A stretch of DNA of 64,000 bases from Acidobacteriota bacterium (lineage in GTDB: Bacteria; Acidobacteriota; Terriglobia; Terriglobales; Acidobacteriaceae), in the NCBI GenBank assembly GCA_021793405.1, contig JAJYSV010000002.1, forward strand, positions 62,001 through 126,000, in the 5' to 3' direction. Numbering within the stretch: the stretch's first letter is position 1; the number at the start of each line of letters is the position of its first letter. The position numbers were made by a program, and so were the translations under genes. Shown in pieces: positions 17,704 through 27,452 of this stretch. The notes beneath the pieces were generated by a model. That model did not search any database, had not been told where the DNA came from, and saw only the letters and a program-made list of their open reading frames with translations.

Positions 17704-18030
17704 TTATGTGTTTTGCTCCGTCAGTTCGTCCAGCATCCCTTCCATCTCCGCAAGTGCGTGCTGGTTTCCAGTGCGGCGGGCGGATGCCATACCGGCCCGC
17801 AGTCGCTCCGCAGCTTGCCGGGGTAGGCCGCCGGCAAGCAGGGTTTGCGCGGCCATCTGATACCCGGCGGTGTAGTCGGGATGCCGCCTCTCCAATTCGT
17901 CGAATTGCGCCAACGCCAAATCGTTTTCGCCGCGCTGCACGTATTCGACGGCCAGCCCATACCGGGCAAAGGCGTGGTTTGGATCCTGCGCCAGAATTTC
18001 AGTAAATGCCGCCACTTTATCTATGCACAT
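17704..18030 (-). CDS. small TPR-repeat protein
   Basis: 108-aa protein with tetratricopeptide-like helices: AFTEILAQDPNHAFARYGLA (about 8-27), DLALAQFDELERRHPDYTAG (about 37-56) and QAAERLRAGMASARRTGNQH. TPR scaffolds mediate protein contacts. The second unit matches the TPR pattern with the conserved Y/A/P positions. Upstream of and probably co-transcribed with the LON-domain gene. No signal peptide. Confidence 0.78.
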   Translation of the reverse strand: MCIDKVAAFTEILAQDPNHAFARYGLAVEYVQRGENDLALAQFDELERRHPDYTAGYQMAAQTLLAGGLPRQAAERLRAGMASARRTGNQHALAEMEGMLDELTEQNT

Positions 18031-18236
18031 AATCGCCTGAAAAAATACCTCGTTCCGATTTCAGCCCAGTTTCCATACTCCACCTTACGGCGTCACGCGG
18101 CACATCTCAAGCTCCTGACGCAGGACGACTTTCGCAGCGTAAAATAAAGGTTCCAATTGCAGTGGCGTCATCCACATGATCCGGACGCAATCCAAATCAA
18201 AGGCTTAAGCATGACTGTGGACAGGAGCATCACGCG

Positions 18237-18776
18237 ATGAAAGAAAACACGACATCCTCGCTTCCGGCACGCCCCGTGACCGAGTCCCAGTCGGAGATGA
18301 CGGAACTGATATTACCGAACGATACGAATCCCTTGGGGCATCTGCTGGGCGGACGTCTGATGCAGTATATCGATCTGGTCGCCGCCATGGCGGCATATCG
18401 CCACGCGCGCGCGAATGTTGTCACAGCGTCAATGGAACATATCGATTTTATCGCGCCGGTGCATGTGGGCGATCTTGTCATCCTGAAAGCTTCCGTCAAT
18501 CGCGCATTCAAGACTTCGATGGATGTTGGAGTGAAGGCATGGGTGGAAAACGCCATCGCGGGCTCGCGTCATCACATCGCGTCCGCCTATCTGACGTTTG
18601 TCGCGATCGACGCGAACGGCCGCCGGGTCCCGGTGCCGCCACTGATCGTCGAGGGAGGCGAGGAATCGCGACGGTATGAGGATGCTGGATTTCGGCGCCA
18701 GCGGCGGGAGCAGGAGAAGGAGCGGAAGCGGCAGAACCGCGCCGCGTACAGAACGGCTGGCGAAGCTGCCATCTGA
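18237..18776 (+). CDS. acyl-CoA thioesterase, hotdog fold (YciA/BACH type)
   Basis: 179-aa cytoplasmic thioesterase. Core signs are LPNDTNPLGHLLGGRLMQYIDLVAAMAA, with the catalytic Asp/Asn region of the hotdog helix, and VTASMEHIDFIAPVHVGDLV followed by VGVKAWVEN and SAYLTFVAID. It hydrolyses fatty acyl-CoA to free acid and CoA, typical of housekeeping acyl-CoA pool control. The C-terminal 35 residues are a highly charged Arg/Glu/Lys tail (RRQRREQEKERKRQNR), as in some long members. It is a lone gene ahead of the Mrp gene. Confidence 0.88.
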   Translation: MKENTTSSLPARPVTESQSEMTELILPNDTNPLGHLLGGRLMQYIDLVAAMAAYRHARANVVTASMEHIDFIAPVHVGDLVILKASVNRAFKTSMDVGVKAWVENAIAGSRHHIASAYLTFVAIDANGRRVPVPPLIVEGGEESRRYEDAGFRRQRREQEKERKRQNRAAYRTAGEAAI

Positions 18777-18864
18777 TCATGCGCGGGAGCAGCTACATGC
18801 GGAAACGCGTCCCGCACACATCGGCGGCCATTGCGACCGGTTGAAATGACCGCTGCACAAGTTC

Positions 18865-19722
18865 ATGGAAGGAAGTTTGGAGCATATGGGACACATGTCA
18901 GGACAAGGGTCGCAGGGGCCGCAGCCGCTGCCGGGAATTCGCCATATCATCGCCGTGGGCTCGGGCAAAGGTGGCGTTGGCAAAACCACAGTCGCTGTGA
19001 ATCTTGCGATTGCACTCAGCAGGCTAGGAAATCGCGTGGGCCTGCTCGACGCCGATGTTTATGGGCCGAACGTGCCGCTGATGATGGGCAGCCGCGACCA
19101 GCCGCGCGTTCTTGAGGGCAATCAAATCGGACCGCTGGAGGCCCACGGCGTGAAGCTGATCTCGGTGGGCTCGATTTCTCCCGGCGACAAGCCCATGGTC
19201 ATGCGTGGCCCCATGCTGCACCAGATCATCCGCCAGTTTTTGCAGCAGGTGGAGTGGGGCGAACTGGATTATCTGATTGTCGATCTGCCGCCCGGGACGG
19301 GCGATGTGGTCATATCCCTGGTGCAGACCGTGCCGTTGACGGGTGCCGTCATTGTTTCGACGCCCTCGGACGTCGCGCTACAAGATGGTCGCAAGGCGAT
19401 TGAAATGTTTCGCCAGGTGAATGTGGATGTGCTGGGCATCGTCGAAAACATGAGCTTTTTCACCTGTCCGCATTGCCATCATGAGATTGATATCTTTTCC
19501 AAAGGCGGCGTGGAACGCACCGCCCGGGAGTACCAGATTGCATTTCTCGGTTCGGTCGCGCTCGATCCGGAGATCCGCTATGGAGGCGATCGCGGGTTGC
19601 CAGTTTCGCTGGCGGGCGAGCTGTCTGAACGGGCAGCGCCGTTTTACAAAATTGCGGGCCAGTTGGCCGAACGCGCCCAGGAACACGCGTCGAAAGAAAC
19701 AAACATTCTGGAAATTCGCTAG
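18865..19722 (+). CDS. Mrp/ApbC-type P-loop ATPase, iron-sulfur carrier
   Basis: 285-aa MinD-like ATPase that binds and transfers Fe-S clusters. It contains the deviant Walker A (SGKGGVGKTT), LLDADVYGPNVPLMMG, the DYLIVDLPPGTGDV switch region, TPSDVALQD, and the paired cysteines of MSFFTCPHCHHE that hold a bridging cluster at the dimer interface. The N-terminal MIP18/DUF59 domain found in many Mrp proteins is absent, so this is the short form. In-frame ATGs at 18886 and 18895 are alternative starts; the Met/Gly/Gln-rich first 22 residues are unconserved in look. Confidence 0.93.
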   Translation: MEGSLEHMGHMSGQGSQGPQPLPGIRHIIAVGSGKGGVGKTTVAVNLAIALSRLGNRVGLLDADVYGPNVPLMMGSRDQPRVLEGNQIGPLEAHGVKLISVGSISPGDKPMVMRGPMLHQIIRQFLQQVEWGELDYLIVDLPPGTGDVVISLVQTVPLTGAVIVSTPSDVALQDGRKAIEMFRQVNVDVLGIVENMSFFTCPHCHHEIDIFSKGGVERTAREYQIAFLGSVALDPEIRYGGDRGLPVSLAGELSERAAPFYKIAGQLAERAQEHASKETNILEIR

Positions 19723-19842
19723 CGCGGATTTCCTTGAAATGCAACTGAAACCGTCAAGCGTCGCGCGGCCTTTCTTTATGAAAATCCGTATCAGAATGAA
19801 CCGGCAGGGAATCGTAGCCGCATCCCGCTCCAGGCATTGCTC

Positions 19843-22800
19843 ATGATTCTTCCCTTTGTCAGGGAATTTTTTGCGGATCTCGAGAAGTCTCCTTCGATGG
19901 ATCGCGTGCGCCCGTCCCTGGCCAGCGGCGTGGGGCGACGCCGTATTTCTGGATTGACCGCCACCGCGCGCGCCCTCTACCTGCCGCTGCTGACCCGGTT
20001 ATCGAAGGCCCCTGTCTTCGTGGTCGTCTCCGACAATCGCGCGGCGGAAGCATTGCAGCTGACCGTCCAGGCAGCGTGCGATTTGACGGGCCAGTTGGAT
20101 CGATCCGCAGTGGTGCGCCTGCCTGCCCACGATGTGCTGCCATTTGAAAATCTTTCGCCACATCCGGACATCCAGGAACAGCGCGCCGTGACTCTTTGGA
20201 AGATTGCCCGAGGCGCGGCGCGGTTGATCATTCTGCCAATTGAGTCCGCCTGCTATCGCGTCTTCTCGGCGGAACACTACGCCAACCTGGCGTGTACGCT
20301 GCGTCGCGGAGAAGAGGCTGATCCAGAAACGCTCGTCGCCCATCTCGCCAGCGTCGGTTACCAGCCCGTTGACATGGTGGAAATGCGCGGCCAATATGCG
20401 CTGCGCGGCGGCATCCTCGACATCTACCCGCCGGAGATGGACGGTCCGCTACGCATTGAATTTCTTGGCGACGAGATCGAGTCGATGCGAAAGTTCGATC
20501 CGGAGACGCAGCGCTCGTCGGCGCCTGTGGATGAGGCAATACTGCTGCCATTGACGGAAACCCCCATGACAAATGCGTTGCTGGCGCGGGTCCACACGCG
20601 CCTCAGCGGCCAGCGTCTGGAAGGCGAAGCGGTCGGCGAGGCCATCGAGGCCGAGGGTACCAATGTTTTTCCGGGGTGGGAATTTTTTGCGGTGGCTGCT
20701 TCCGGCCAGCACCAAACCGTGTTCGATCTGATTCCGAAGTGCCGCATTTTTGTGGAAGAGCCGGGCATGGTGCAGAATCAGCTGGATCGCTGGTGGAACA
20801 AGGTGACGCAGCGCCACGAACGCAGTGGCATCGACACCCTATTCCCACCCGCCGACTTGTATCTGACGCCGTGGGAATGGCAGACCCGCGTCGCGGAAGC
20901 TCCTGGGCTCGATCTCGATCAACTGGGCACGGTTGACGTGCTCGATACCGATATGACTTCGCTGGGCGAAATTGAAATTCCGACTCGGCCCACGCTTCGA
21001 CTTCACGGATCGATCCCAGCGCTGGTGGAGCAGCTGCGCTCGCTCGCTACGCAGGAGACGCGCACGATTCTGGCAGCCGCCAACCAGGGCGAAGTCGAGC
21101 GGCTGGCAAGCATTCTGCAGGAGTACGGTATTTCCTATCGCATTGGCAGCCGCAGCGCGCACAGCGGCAGCGAGACCATGTACGACGAGACCAGCTATTT
21201 GCGCGGGGACATGCGCGCTCCCGTCATTGTGCGAACGGAGATTTCGAACGGCGTCGTTTTGGAGGAAGCGCGGCTGGTCATTTTCGGCGCGAACGATCTT
21301 TCCGATGAGGCGGACGTCACAGCAAAGCCAGTCCAGCGCAGATCCAAGTCGAGTACCGCAGCCTTTATTTCGGATTTCCGTGATCTTGCCATAGGCGATT
21401 ATGTGGTGCACGTCGACCACGGCATCGCCCGCTATCTTGGTTTGAAAGAGATCTCACAGGACGGTATGCATGTCGAGTTCATGATTCTGGAATTTGCCGA
21501 GGCGGCGCGGTTGTATGTTCCTCTGACGCGGCTGGATCTGATCCAGAAGTACCGCTCGACCGATACAGGACCTGCTCCCATACTGCATCGCCTGGGCAGC
21601 GCGCAGTGGACGCGCACTAAGGCTCGAGTGAAAAAAGCCATGGCGGACATGGCGGACGAACTGCTCAAGCTGTACGCCGTTCGCAAGGCTGCGCAGGGCA
21701 ATGCGTTCTCCGCCGACAATCAGTTCCAGCGCGAATTTGAAGATGCCTTCGACTTCAATGAGACGGACGACCAGATCACTGCGATTGCCGACATCAAGCG
21801 CGACATGGAATCGACCATGCCGATGGATCGGCTGCTGGTTGGCGATGTCGGCTATGGGAAAACCGAAGTGGCGATGCGCGCAGCTTTCAAGGCAGTGCAG
21901 GACAGCAAGCAGGTCGCCGTATTGACGCCGACTACCGTGCTTTGCTTCCAGCATTTCGAGACCTTCAAGCGTCGCTTTGCGGCATTCCCCGTTCACATCG
22001 AAATGATTTCTCGTTTCCGCTCGCCGAAGGAACAGAAGCAGATTTTGGAGAAGGTGGAACAGGGCAGGGTCGACATTCTCATCGGCACGCATCGCCTGCT
22101 GTCGAAGGATTTGAAATTTCAGGATCTCGGCCTGTTGATCGTGGATGAAGAGCAGCGTTTCGGAGTGCGCCACAAAGAGCGGCTGAAACAGATGCGGCGG
22201 GAGATTGATGTGCTGGCCATGTCGGCAACCCCGATTCCGCGCACACTGCACATGTCACTTGTGGGTCTGCGCGATATGAGCGTGATTGAGACGCCGCCGA
22301 AGGATCGCATGGCGATTCAAACCGTGGTGGCGAAGTATGACGAAAAGCTGATTCGCTCCGCGATTGAGGTTGAACTGGAACGCGGGGGCCAAATTTTTTT
22401 CGTCCACAATCGCGTCGAAAATATTTATGAGATCGCCGCGCGGCTGCAGGAACTGGTGCCGCAGGCTCGCATCGGGGTCGGCCACGGACAGATGGGAGAA
22501 GCAGAACTGGAGCGGGTGATGCTGGCCTTTATGCATCACGAATACGATGTGCTGGTCGCCACCACCATCATTGAAAATGGGCTCGATATTCCACTTGCGA
22601 ACACCATCCTGATCAACCGCGCGGATCGTCATGGACTGGCGGAGTTATATCAACTGCGCGGGCGTGTAGGCCGCTCTAATCGCCGGGCGTATTCCTACCT
22701 GCTGATTCCACCGGATAAAGAGTTGACTGATATTGCGCGGCGCAGACTGGCCGCGTTGAAGGAATTTTCCGACCTTGGCGCAGGGTTTAAAATCGCGGCC

Positions 22801-23430
22801 CTCGATCTGGAGTTGCGCGGCGCGGGAAACATGCTCGGCGGCGAACAGAGCGGGCATATCGAGGCCGTCGGCTTTGAGCTGTACACCACGATGCTGGAGC
22901 AAGCGGTGCGCGAATTGAAAGGCGAAGATCAGGCCGCGCGGCCGCCAGTTCAACTGAATCTTGGCATTTCGCTGCGTATCGACTCCAGCTACATTGAGGA
23001 AGAAAATCAACGCCTGCGTATGTACAAACGTATTGCCGGCGCAGAAAATGAGACAGTCATTGAGGACATCGCCGCGGAAATGCAAGATCGCTACGGACCT
23101 ATGCCAGAGCCGGTCCAGCTACTTGTCACCGCCGGTCGTCTGCGTCTGCTCTGCGAGCAAACCGGCGTCGGGCAAATGGATCGCAAAGGTCAGATGGTTA
23201 GCGTGCATTTCACCGAAACCGCCAGCATCGATCCTGAGAAGCTGATGCAACTGGTCGCTCGCAACGCAAAGCGCGGCGCGCAGTTTACGCCGCAAGGAGT
23301 CCTTCGCTTTCCCGTCAAAGCCACGATACCCGCAGATGTTCTGAGCGAACTGCGAGGACTCATCGACGCTCTCGCAGCTCCGTCAACCTCGAAGCTGTCG
23401 ATCGAAGTCGGCAGGCAAGCGGTTCGCTAG
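19843..23430 (+). CDS. mfd: transcription-repair coupling factor Mfd
   Basis: 1195-aa ATP-dependent translocase that removes RNA polymerase stalled at lesions and recruits UvrA. Domains in order: an N-terminal UvrB-like module (about 1-340, with QYALRGGILDIYPP), a RNA-polymerase-interacting domain (about 480-560, GDYVVHVDHGIARYLGL), SF2 helicase motifs (Walker A GDVGYGKTEVA, DEEQRFG, SATPIPRTL, TTIIENGLDIP, QLRGRVGRSNR) and the C-terminal UvrA-masking domain. The ATG at 19843 is preferred over the start two codons upstream. Its stop codon abuts the stop of the convergent DUF2911 gene with zero spacing. Confidence 0.97.
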   Translation: MILPFVREFFADLEKSPSMDRVRPSLASGVGRRRISGLTATARALYLPLLTRLSKAPVFVVVSDNRAAEALQLTVQAACDLTGQLDRSAVVRLPAHDVLPFENLSPHPDIQEQRAVTLWKIARGAARLIILPIESACYRVFSAEHYANLACTLRRGEEADPETLVAHLASVGYQPVDMVEMRGQYALRGGILDIYPPEMDGPLRIEFLGDEIESMRKFDPETQRSSAPVDEAILLPLTETPMTNALLARVHTRLSGQRLEGEAVGEAIEAEGTNVFPGWEFFAVAASGQHQTVFDLIPKCRIFVEEPGMVQNQLDRWWNKVTQRHERSGIDTLFPPADLYLTPWEWQTRVAEAPGLDLDQLGTVDVLDTDMTSLGEIEIPTRPTLRLHGSIPALVEQLRSLATQETRTILAAANQGEVERLASILQEYGISYRIGSRSAHSGSETMYDETSYLRGDMRAPVIVRTEISNGVVLEEARLVIFGANDLSDEADVTAKPVQRRSKSSTAAFISDFRDLAIGDYVVHVDHGIARYLGLKEISQDGMHVEFMILEFAEAARLYVPLTRLDLIQKYRSTDTGPAPILHRLGSAQWTRTKARVKKAMADMADELLKLYAVRKAAQGNAFSADNQFQREFEDAFDFNETDDQITAIADIKRDMESTMPMDRLLVGDVGYGKTEVAMRAAFKAVQDSKQVAVLTPTTVLCFQHFETFKRRFAAFPVHIEMISRFRSPKEQKQILEKVEQGRVDILIGTHRLLSKDLKFQDLGLLIVDEEQRFGVRHKERLKQMRREIDVLAMSATPIPRTLHMSLVGLRDMSVIETPPKDRMAIQTVVAKYDEKLIRSAIEVELERGGQIFFVHNRVENIYEIAARLQELVPQARIGVGHGQMGEAELERVMLAFMHHEYDVLVATTIIENGLDIPLANTILINRADRHGLAELYQLRGRVGRSNRRAYSYLLIPPDKELTDIARRRLAALKEFSDLGAGFKIAALDLELRGAGNMLGGEQSGHIEAVGFELYTTMLEQAVRELKGEDQAARPPVQLNLGISLRIDSSYIEEENQRLRMYKRIAGAENETVIEDIAAEMQDRYGPMPEPVQLLVTAGRLRLLCEQTGVGQMDRKGQMVSVHFTETASIDPEKLMQLVARNAKRGAQFTPQGVLRFPVKATIPADVLSELRGLIDALAAPSTSKLSIEVGRQAVR

Positions 23431-23976
23431 TTATTGGGCAACGACAGGAACCCAGACGTCGGTCGTGTCCCAGCGGACATGCAGCTGCGTAGTGCTGCCG
23501 TGCGTATTCTCGAAGCTGATACTCATCTTCTCTTGCGGCTGCGGCAGTGTGTCCTTGCGCATTTCAACGCGCGCCAGGTCCCGCGCCTCCTCATAATCCA
23601 GGCCCCATTGTCCAGTCTGTTTATTGATAATCAACTTCCAAGTGCTCTCTGACGGAATGGTGAACAGCGTGTACGTGCCGGCGGGAACCGTTGCCGTCCC
23701 GATCTTCAGGTTAATCTCCGTCTTCAGCGTCGTGGCCGCGTTTGCGCCTGTGCGCCACACCTTGTCATAGGGCACCAGGTCGCCGAAAATCTTGCGTCCA
23801 CGCATGGAGGGTGTGTTGTATGTGATGCTGACTTCTTTGCCATTCAACTGAACGGTGGCCTTGGCCGGAGGACTGAGTGGCTGCTTTCTGGCGAGGCTGC
23901 CGGACATCTGCGCCAGGCCGACGGGCATCAATGCCACGCTGGCTGCGATTGTCAAAACGCTTGCAAGAAATTTCAT
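23431..23976 (-). CDS. DUF2911 exported protein
   Basis: 181-aa protein with a signal peptide (MKFLASVLTIAASVALMPVG, cut near GLAQ). The mature domain matches DUF2911: SPPAKATVQLNGKEVSITYN, MRGRKIFGDLVPYDKVWRTG and GTYTLFTIPSESTWKLIIN. Family function is unknown; members are periplasmic or secreted in Bacteroidota and Acidobacteriota. The ATG at 23976 has GGGAG about 8 nt upstream, which rules out the longer frame. Convergent and abutting with mfd; no terminator fits between them. Confidence 0.87.
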   Translation of the reverse strand: MKFLASVLTIAASVALMPVGLAQMSGSLARKQPLSPPAKATVQLNGKEVSITYNTPSMRGRKIFGDLVPYDKVWRTGANAATTLKTEINLKIGTATVPAGTYTLFTIPSESTWKLIINKQTGQWGLDYEEARDLARVEMRKDTLPQPQEKMSISFENTHGSTTQLHVRWDTTDVWVPVVAQ

Positions 23977-24113
23977 TGGAGTTTCTCCCGTAGAGCGCGT
24001 GCTTTCGATCAGTCTCTGACTACGGAGTGGTTCTGTCAAAATACTCTCTTCGGTTTCGTTTGCCCGCGCTTAGGCTATACTTCCGTTTTGCTTTGGAGAT
24101 TGAGGAAGCAGCC

Positions 24114-25892
24114 ATGAATTTTTCTTTTCCGCACCGGCTGACGGCTGCCAGCATCCTGATGGTGAGCACAATTCTTTTTGGGGCCAACTCCACGATGACG
24201 CCGACCAGCGAGCGACACAATCCCCAATGGATGCATCTGGTGGATGCGTACTTTGACACCGTATATCTGGCTTTCAACCCGACAGATGGCACGAGCGCCG
24301 GGCTGCATCAGTATGACGGTAAATTGGAAGACTATTCTCGTGCGGGCGTCGATCGGGAAGCCGCAGCGCTGCACACGTATGAGAAAAAAGTCACCGCTTT
24401 TCCGGCCGCGAATCTGAATGAATGGGACGAAGGAGACCGCGAGTTTCTGCTGGGTACGATCCGGAGCCAATTGCTATCCCTGGAAACGATCCGACTCTGG
24501 CAGAAAGATCCCGACTATTATTCGAGCGGCATCACCAACAGCGCTTTTACGATCATCGAACGCAATTATGCGCCTGCGGAAGTGAGGCTGGCTTCGCTGA
24601 TTGCGCGCGAGAAGCAGATGCCTGCAGCACTGGAGGCTGCGCGCGCCAACCTGGCGGATCCACCCAAGATTTATACGGAGATTGCAATCGAGCAGTTGCC
24701 GGGCATTATTGAATTTTTTCAGAGTGACATTCCCGCCGCGTTCACAACTGTCACAGATCGCGAGCTGTTGGGCGAGTTTCATGCTTCCAACGCCGCTGTC
24801 ATTCAGGCACTCGGCAGATATCAGGAATGGCTCAAGAGTGACATGCTGCCAAAATCCAATGGAGAGTTTCGCATCGGCGAAGCCACATTTCGCGCCAAGC
24901 TGCGGGATGATGAGATGATCGACATTCCCCTGGATCGCCTGCTGGAAATTGCATACGCTGATCTGCACAAGAACCAGGAGCAGTTCCATCAAGTCGCAGC
25001 CGAACTCGATCCCAGCAAAACGCCCATGCAGGTGCTTGCTGAGCTGCAGGCCGACCATCCCGCCCCGGATCAACTGCTCGGGAAATTTCAGAATACCTTC
25101 AACAATCTGATCCAGTTCATCCGGGAGAAACACATCGTGGCCATCCCTTCCGACGTGCAACCGACGCTGGAAGATACACCGCCATTCATGCGCGCGACCA
25201 CCTTCGCGTCGATGGATTCGCCAGGCGCGTATGAGACCGGCTCGCACACGGCATATTTCAATGTCACGGTGCCGGGACGCGATGAAACTCCGCAGCAGCG
25301 TGCCGAAAGCATGGGAGCCTTCAATATTGGCACCATTATCAGCACGTCTGTCCATGAGGCGTATCCCGGCCACTATGTGCAGTTTCTATTTATGCCCCAG
25401 ATTCACTCGCGAGTCAGAAAAATGTTGTATTCCAACACGAACGTGGAAGGCTGGGCGCACTATTGCGAGCAGATGATGCTGGATCAAGGCTATGGCGAGC
25501 GCGGGTGGGGAGCGAAAGATGCGCGAGAAGCGAAACTGATTCGTCTGGGTCAGCTGGACGATGCGTTGCTGCGGGATGCGAGGTTCATTGTTGGCATCAA
25601 ACTGCACACCCAGGGAATGACCATCGATCAGGCTGTCGATTTCTTCCTGAAAGAGGGCTATCAGACTCGCGCGACCGGCCTGGTGGAGACGAAGCGAGGC
25701 GCCAGCGACCCGACGTACCTCTACTACACGCTCGGAAAGTTGATGATCATGAAGCTGCGTGCCGATGTGCAGGAAAAGGAGGGCACGGCCTTCTCTCTGG
25801 AGAAATTCCACGACGATTTTCTTCTCCAGGGCGGGGTTCCTTTACCGATCGTCCGCCGTGCCATGTTGGGAAATTCCTCGCCGGTGTTGTAG
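24114..25892 (+). CDS. DUF885 family exported hydrolase
   Basis: 592-aa protein with an N-terminal signal peptide (NFSFPHRLTAASILMVSTIL). It carries the DUF885 signature HEAYPGH (in TSVHEAYPGHYVQ), a zinc-peptidase-like HExxxxH arrangement, plus NVEGWAHYCEQMMLDQGYG with the likely third ligand and the C-terminal LYYTLGKLMIMKLR. DUF885 proteins are predicted metallopeptidases of unknown substrate and are often multi-copy in acidobacteria. The ATG at 24114 follows GAGGAAG. It is divergent from the DUF2911 gene across 137 bp. Confidence 0.88.
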   Translation: MNFSFPHRLTAASILMVSTILFGANSTMTPTSERHNPQWMHLVDAYFDTVYLAFNPTDGTSAGLHQYDGKLEDYSRAGVDREAAALHTYEKKVTAFPAANLNEWDEGDREFLLGTIRSQLLSLETIRLWQKDPDYYSSGITNSAFTIIERNYAPAEVRLASLIAREKQMPAALEAARANLADPPKIYTEIAIEQLPGIIEFFQSDIPAAFTTVTDRELLGEFHASNAAVIQALGRYQEWLKSDMLPKSNGEFRIGEATFRAKLRDDEMIDIPLDRLLEIAYADLHKNQEQFHQVAAELDPSKTPMQVLAELQADHPAPDQLLGKFQNTFNNLIQFIREKHIVAIPSDVQPTLEDTPPFMRATTFASMDSPGAYETGSHTAYFNVTVPGRDETPQQRAESMGAFNIGTIISTSVHEAYPGHYVQFLFMPQIHSRVRKMLYSNTNVEGWAHYCEQMMLDQGYGERGWGAKDAREAKLIRLGQLDDALLRDARFIVGIKLHTQGMTIDQAVDFFLKEGYQTRATGLVETKRGASDPTYLYYTLGKLMIMKLRADVQEKEGTAFSLEKFHDDFLLQGGVPLPIVRRAMLGNSSPVL

Positions 25893-26057
25893 GATTTCCG
25901 CCGATACAACATGAGAATGGCGGATCTCATCTCATGAGTCGACAAGAAAAAATCGTTCCTAAAAGCCGCAATGCTTATACTGCGATACGGGAAGGGTTTG
26001 TGTGTTTGTAGAGGATGTTCGCTGGCAGTAGAAGGCATGGGGAGAAAGCAATTCAAT

Positions 26058-26945
26058 ATGGCCAAAACCAAGATTCGCAAAGCAGTTTTTCCCGCCGCAG
26101 GATTGGGTACACGTTTTTTGCCCGCCACCAAAGCTATTCCGAAAGAAATGCTCCCGGTCGTCGATAAGCCGATTATTCAGTACGGCGTGGAAGAAGCCAT
26201 CGCGGCGGGCTGCGACCAGATCATTATCGTCACGGGCAGGGGCAAGACCGTGATTGAAGATCATTTCGACATCAGCGTGGAGTTGGAACGCCAATTGGAA
26301 TCGCGCGGGAAGCTCGACCTGCTGGCCATGGCCCGACAGATTTCCAATCTTGGACGAGTCGCCTATATTCGACAGAAGGAAGCAATGGGGTTGGGCCATG
26401 CTGTGCTGATGGCGCGCGATCTGGTGGGCGACGAGCCTTTCGCCGTAATTCTTCCCGACGACGTGATTGATGCTACTCCGCCCTGTCTACAGCAAATGGT
26501 TTCAGTTTTCGACGAGGTCCAGTCCAGCATTCTCGCGACGCAGGTCGTCGAAGGGCCAGCCATTTCATCCTATGGCGTCATCGATGCCAAACCGACGGCA
26601 AGAAACCCGCGCATCATGGAAGTCAAAGCGCTGGTGGAAAAACCCAAGTTGAAGGACGCGCCTTCGAAGAATGCCATCATTGGACGCTATATCCTGACGC
26701 CGCGCATTTTTGAACTGCTGGAAACCACTCCGCTGGGTGCGGGCGGCGAACTGCAACTTACCGACGGAATTCGCGGGTTGCTCGAGCATGAAAAGGTCTA
26801 TGGGTATAGCTTTGAAGGCACACGCTACGATGCTGGAGACAAGCTTGGCTTCTTGAAAGCGACGGTTGAATTCGCCTTGAAGCGGGAAGACCTGGGAGAC
26901 GAGTTCCGCGCGTGGTTGCAAGGATTGTCTCCGCTGAAAAGCTGA
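26058..26945 (+). CDS. galU: UTP-glucose-1-phosphate uridylyltransferase
   Basis: 295-aa nucleotidyltransferase making UDP-glucose for glycan, LPS and trehalose synthesis. Signs: KAVFPAAGLGTRFLPATKAIPKEMLP (nucleotide-binding start), VDKPIIQYGVEEAI, the EAMGLGHAVL loop, FAVILPDDVID with the metal-binding aspartate, and the C-terminal GTRYDAGDKLGFLKATVEFAL. The ATG at 26058 begins right before the conserved segment; a longer frame from 25971 has a cysteine-rich non-homologous start and is rejected. It precedes bcp by 30 bp in the same direction. Confidence 0.94.
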   Translation: MAKTKIRKAVFPAAGLGTRFLPATKAIPKEMLPVVDKPIIQYGVEEAIAAGCDQIIIVTGRGKTVIEDHFDISVELERQLESRGKLDLLAMARQISNLGRVAYIRQKEAMGLGHAVLMARDLVGDEPFAVILPDDVIDATPPCLQQMVSVFDEVQSSILATQVVEGPAISSYGVIDAKPTARNPRIMEVKALVEKPKLKDAPSKNAIIGRYILTPRIFELLETTPLGAGGELQLTDGIRGLLEHEKVYGYSFEGTRYDAGDKLGFLKATVEFALKREDLGDEFRAWLQGLSPLKS

Positions 26946-26975
26946 TGTGGACAGCATGGAGATAAGGACGATCCG

Positions 26976-27452
26976 ATGAATGTGAATGACAAGGTAGCGA
27001 ATTTCAGCCTGAAGAACCAGGATGACGAAACGGTCCATTTGACCGATTTTTCCGGGAAGCCCGTGGTTTTGTTTTTCTATCCCAAGGCCGATACTCCGGG
27101 CTGCACCATTGAGGCCTGCGGCTTTCGCGATACGTTTACGAAACTGCAAAAGGCCGGCGCTGTCGTGCTCGGCATTTCTCGCGATACGCCGAAGGCGCAG
27201 AAAAAATTCCAGGAGAAATACAATCTCCCATACCCGTTGCTGGCTGATGTCGACGAAAAAGTCTGCAATCAATTTGACGTGATGCGGGAAAAGAATATGT
27301 ACGGCAAAAAGGTCTTTGGTATCGAGCGCACTACCTTTCTCATCGGCCCCGATCAGCGTTTGCTGAAAATATTCCCCAAGGTCAAGCCCGAGGGTCATGC
27401 GGAAGAAGTCCTGGAAGCGATTCGCCAACATGCCAAATCCACCGGCGCCTGA
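26976..27452 (+). CDS. bcp: thiol peroxidase, Bcp/PrxQ-type peroxiredoxin
   Basis: 158-aa thioredoxin-fold peroxidase reducing hydrogen and organic peroxides. The active site PGCTIEACGFRD has the peroxidatic cysteine and the resolving cysteine five residues later, the atypical 2-Cys PrxQ arrangement. VLFFYPKADTPGCT and VFGIERTTFLIGP are also typical. AAGGA lies 8-9 nt before the ATG. The 3' end overlaps the glycosylase start by 23 bp, so the two are coupled. Confidence 0.95.
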   Translation: MNVNDKVANFSLKNQDDETVHLTDFSGKPVVLFFYPKADTPGCTIEACGFRDTFTKLQKAGAVVLGISRDTPKAQKKFQEKYNLPYPLLADVDEKVCNQFDVMREKNMYGKKVFGIERTTFLIGPDQRLLKIFPKVKPEGHAEEVLEAIRQHAKSTGA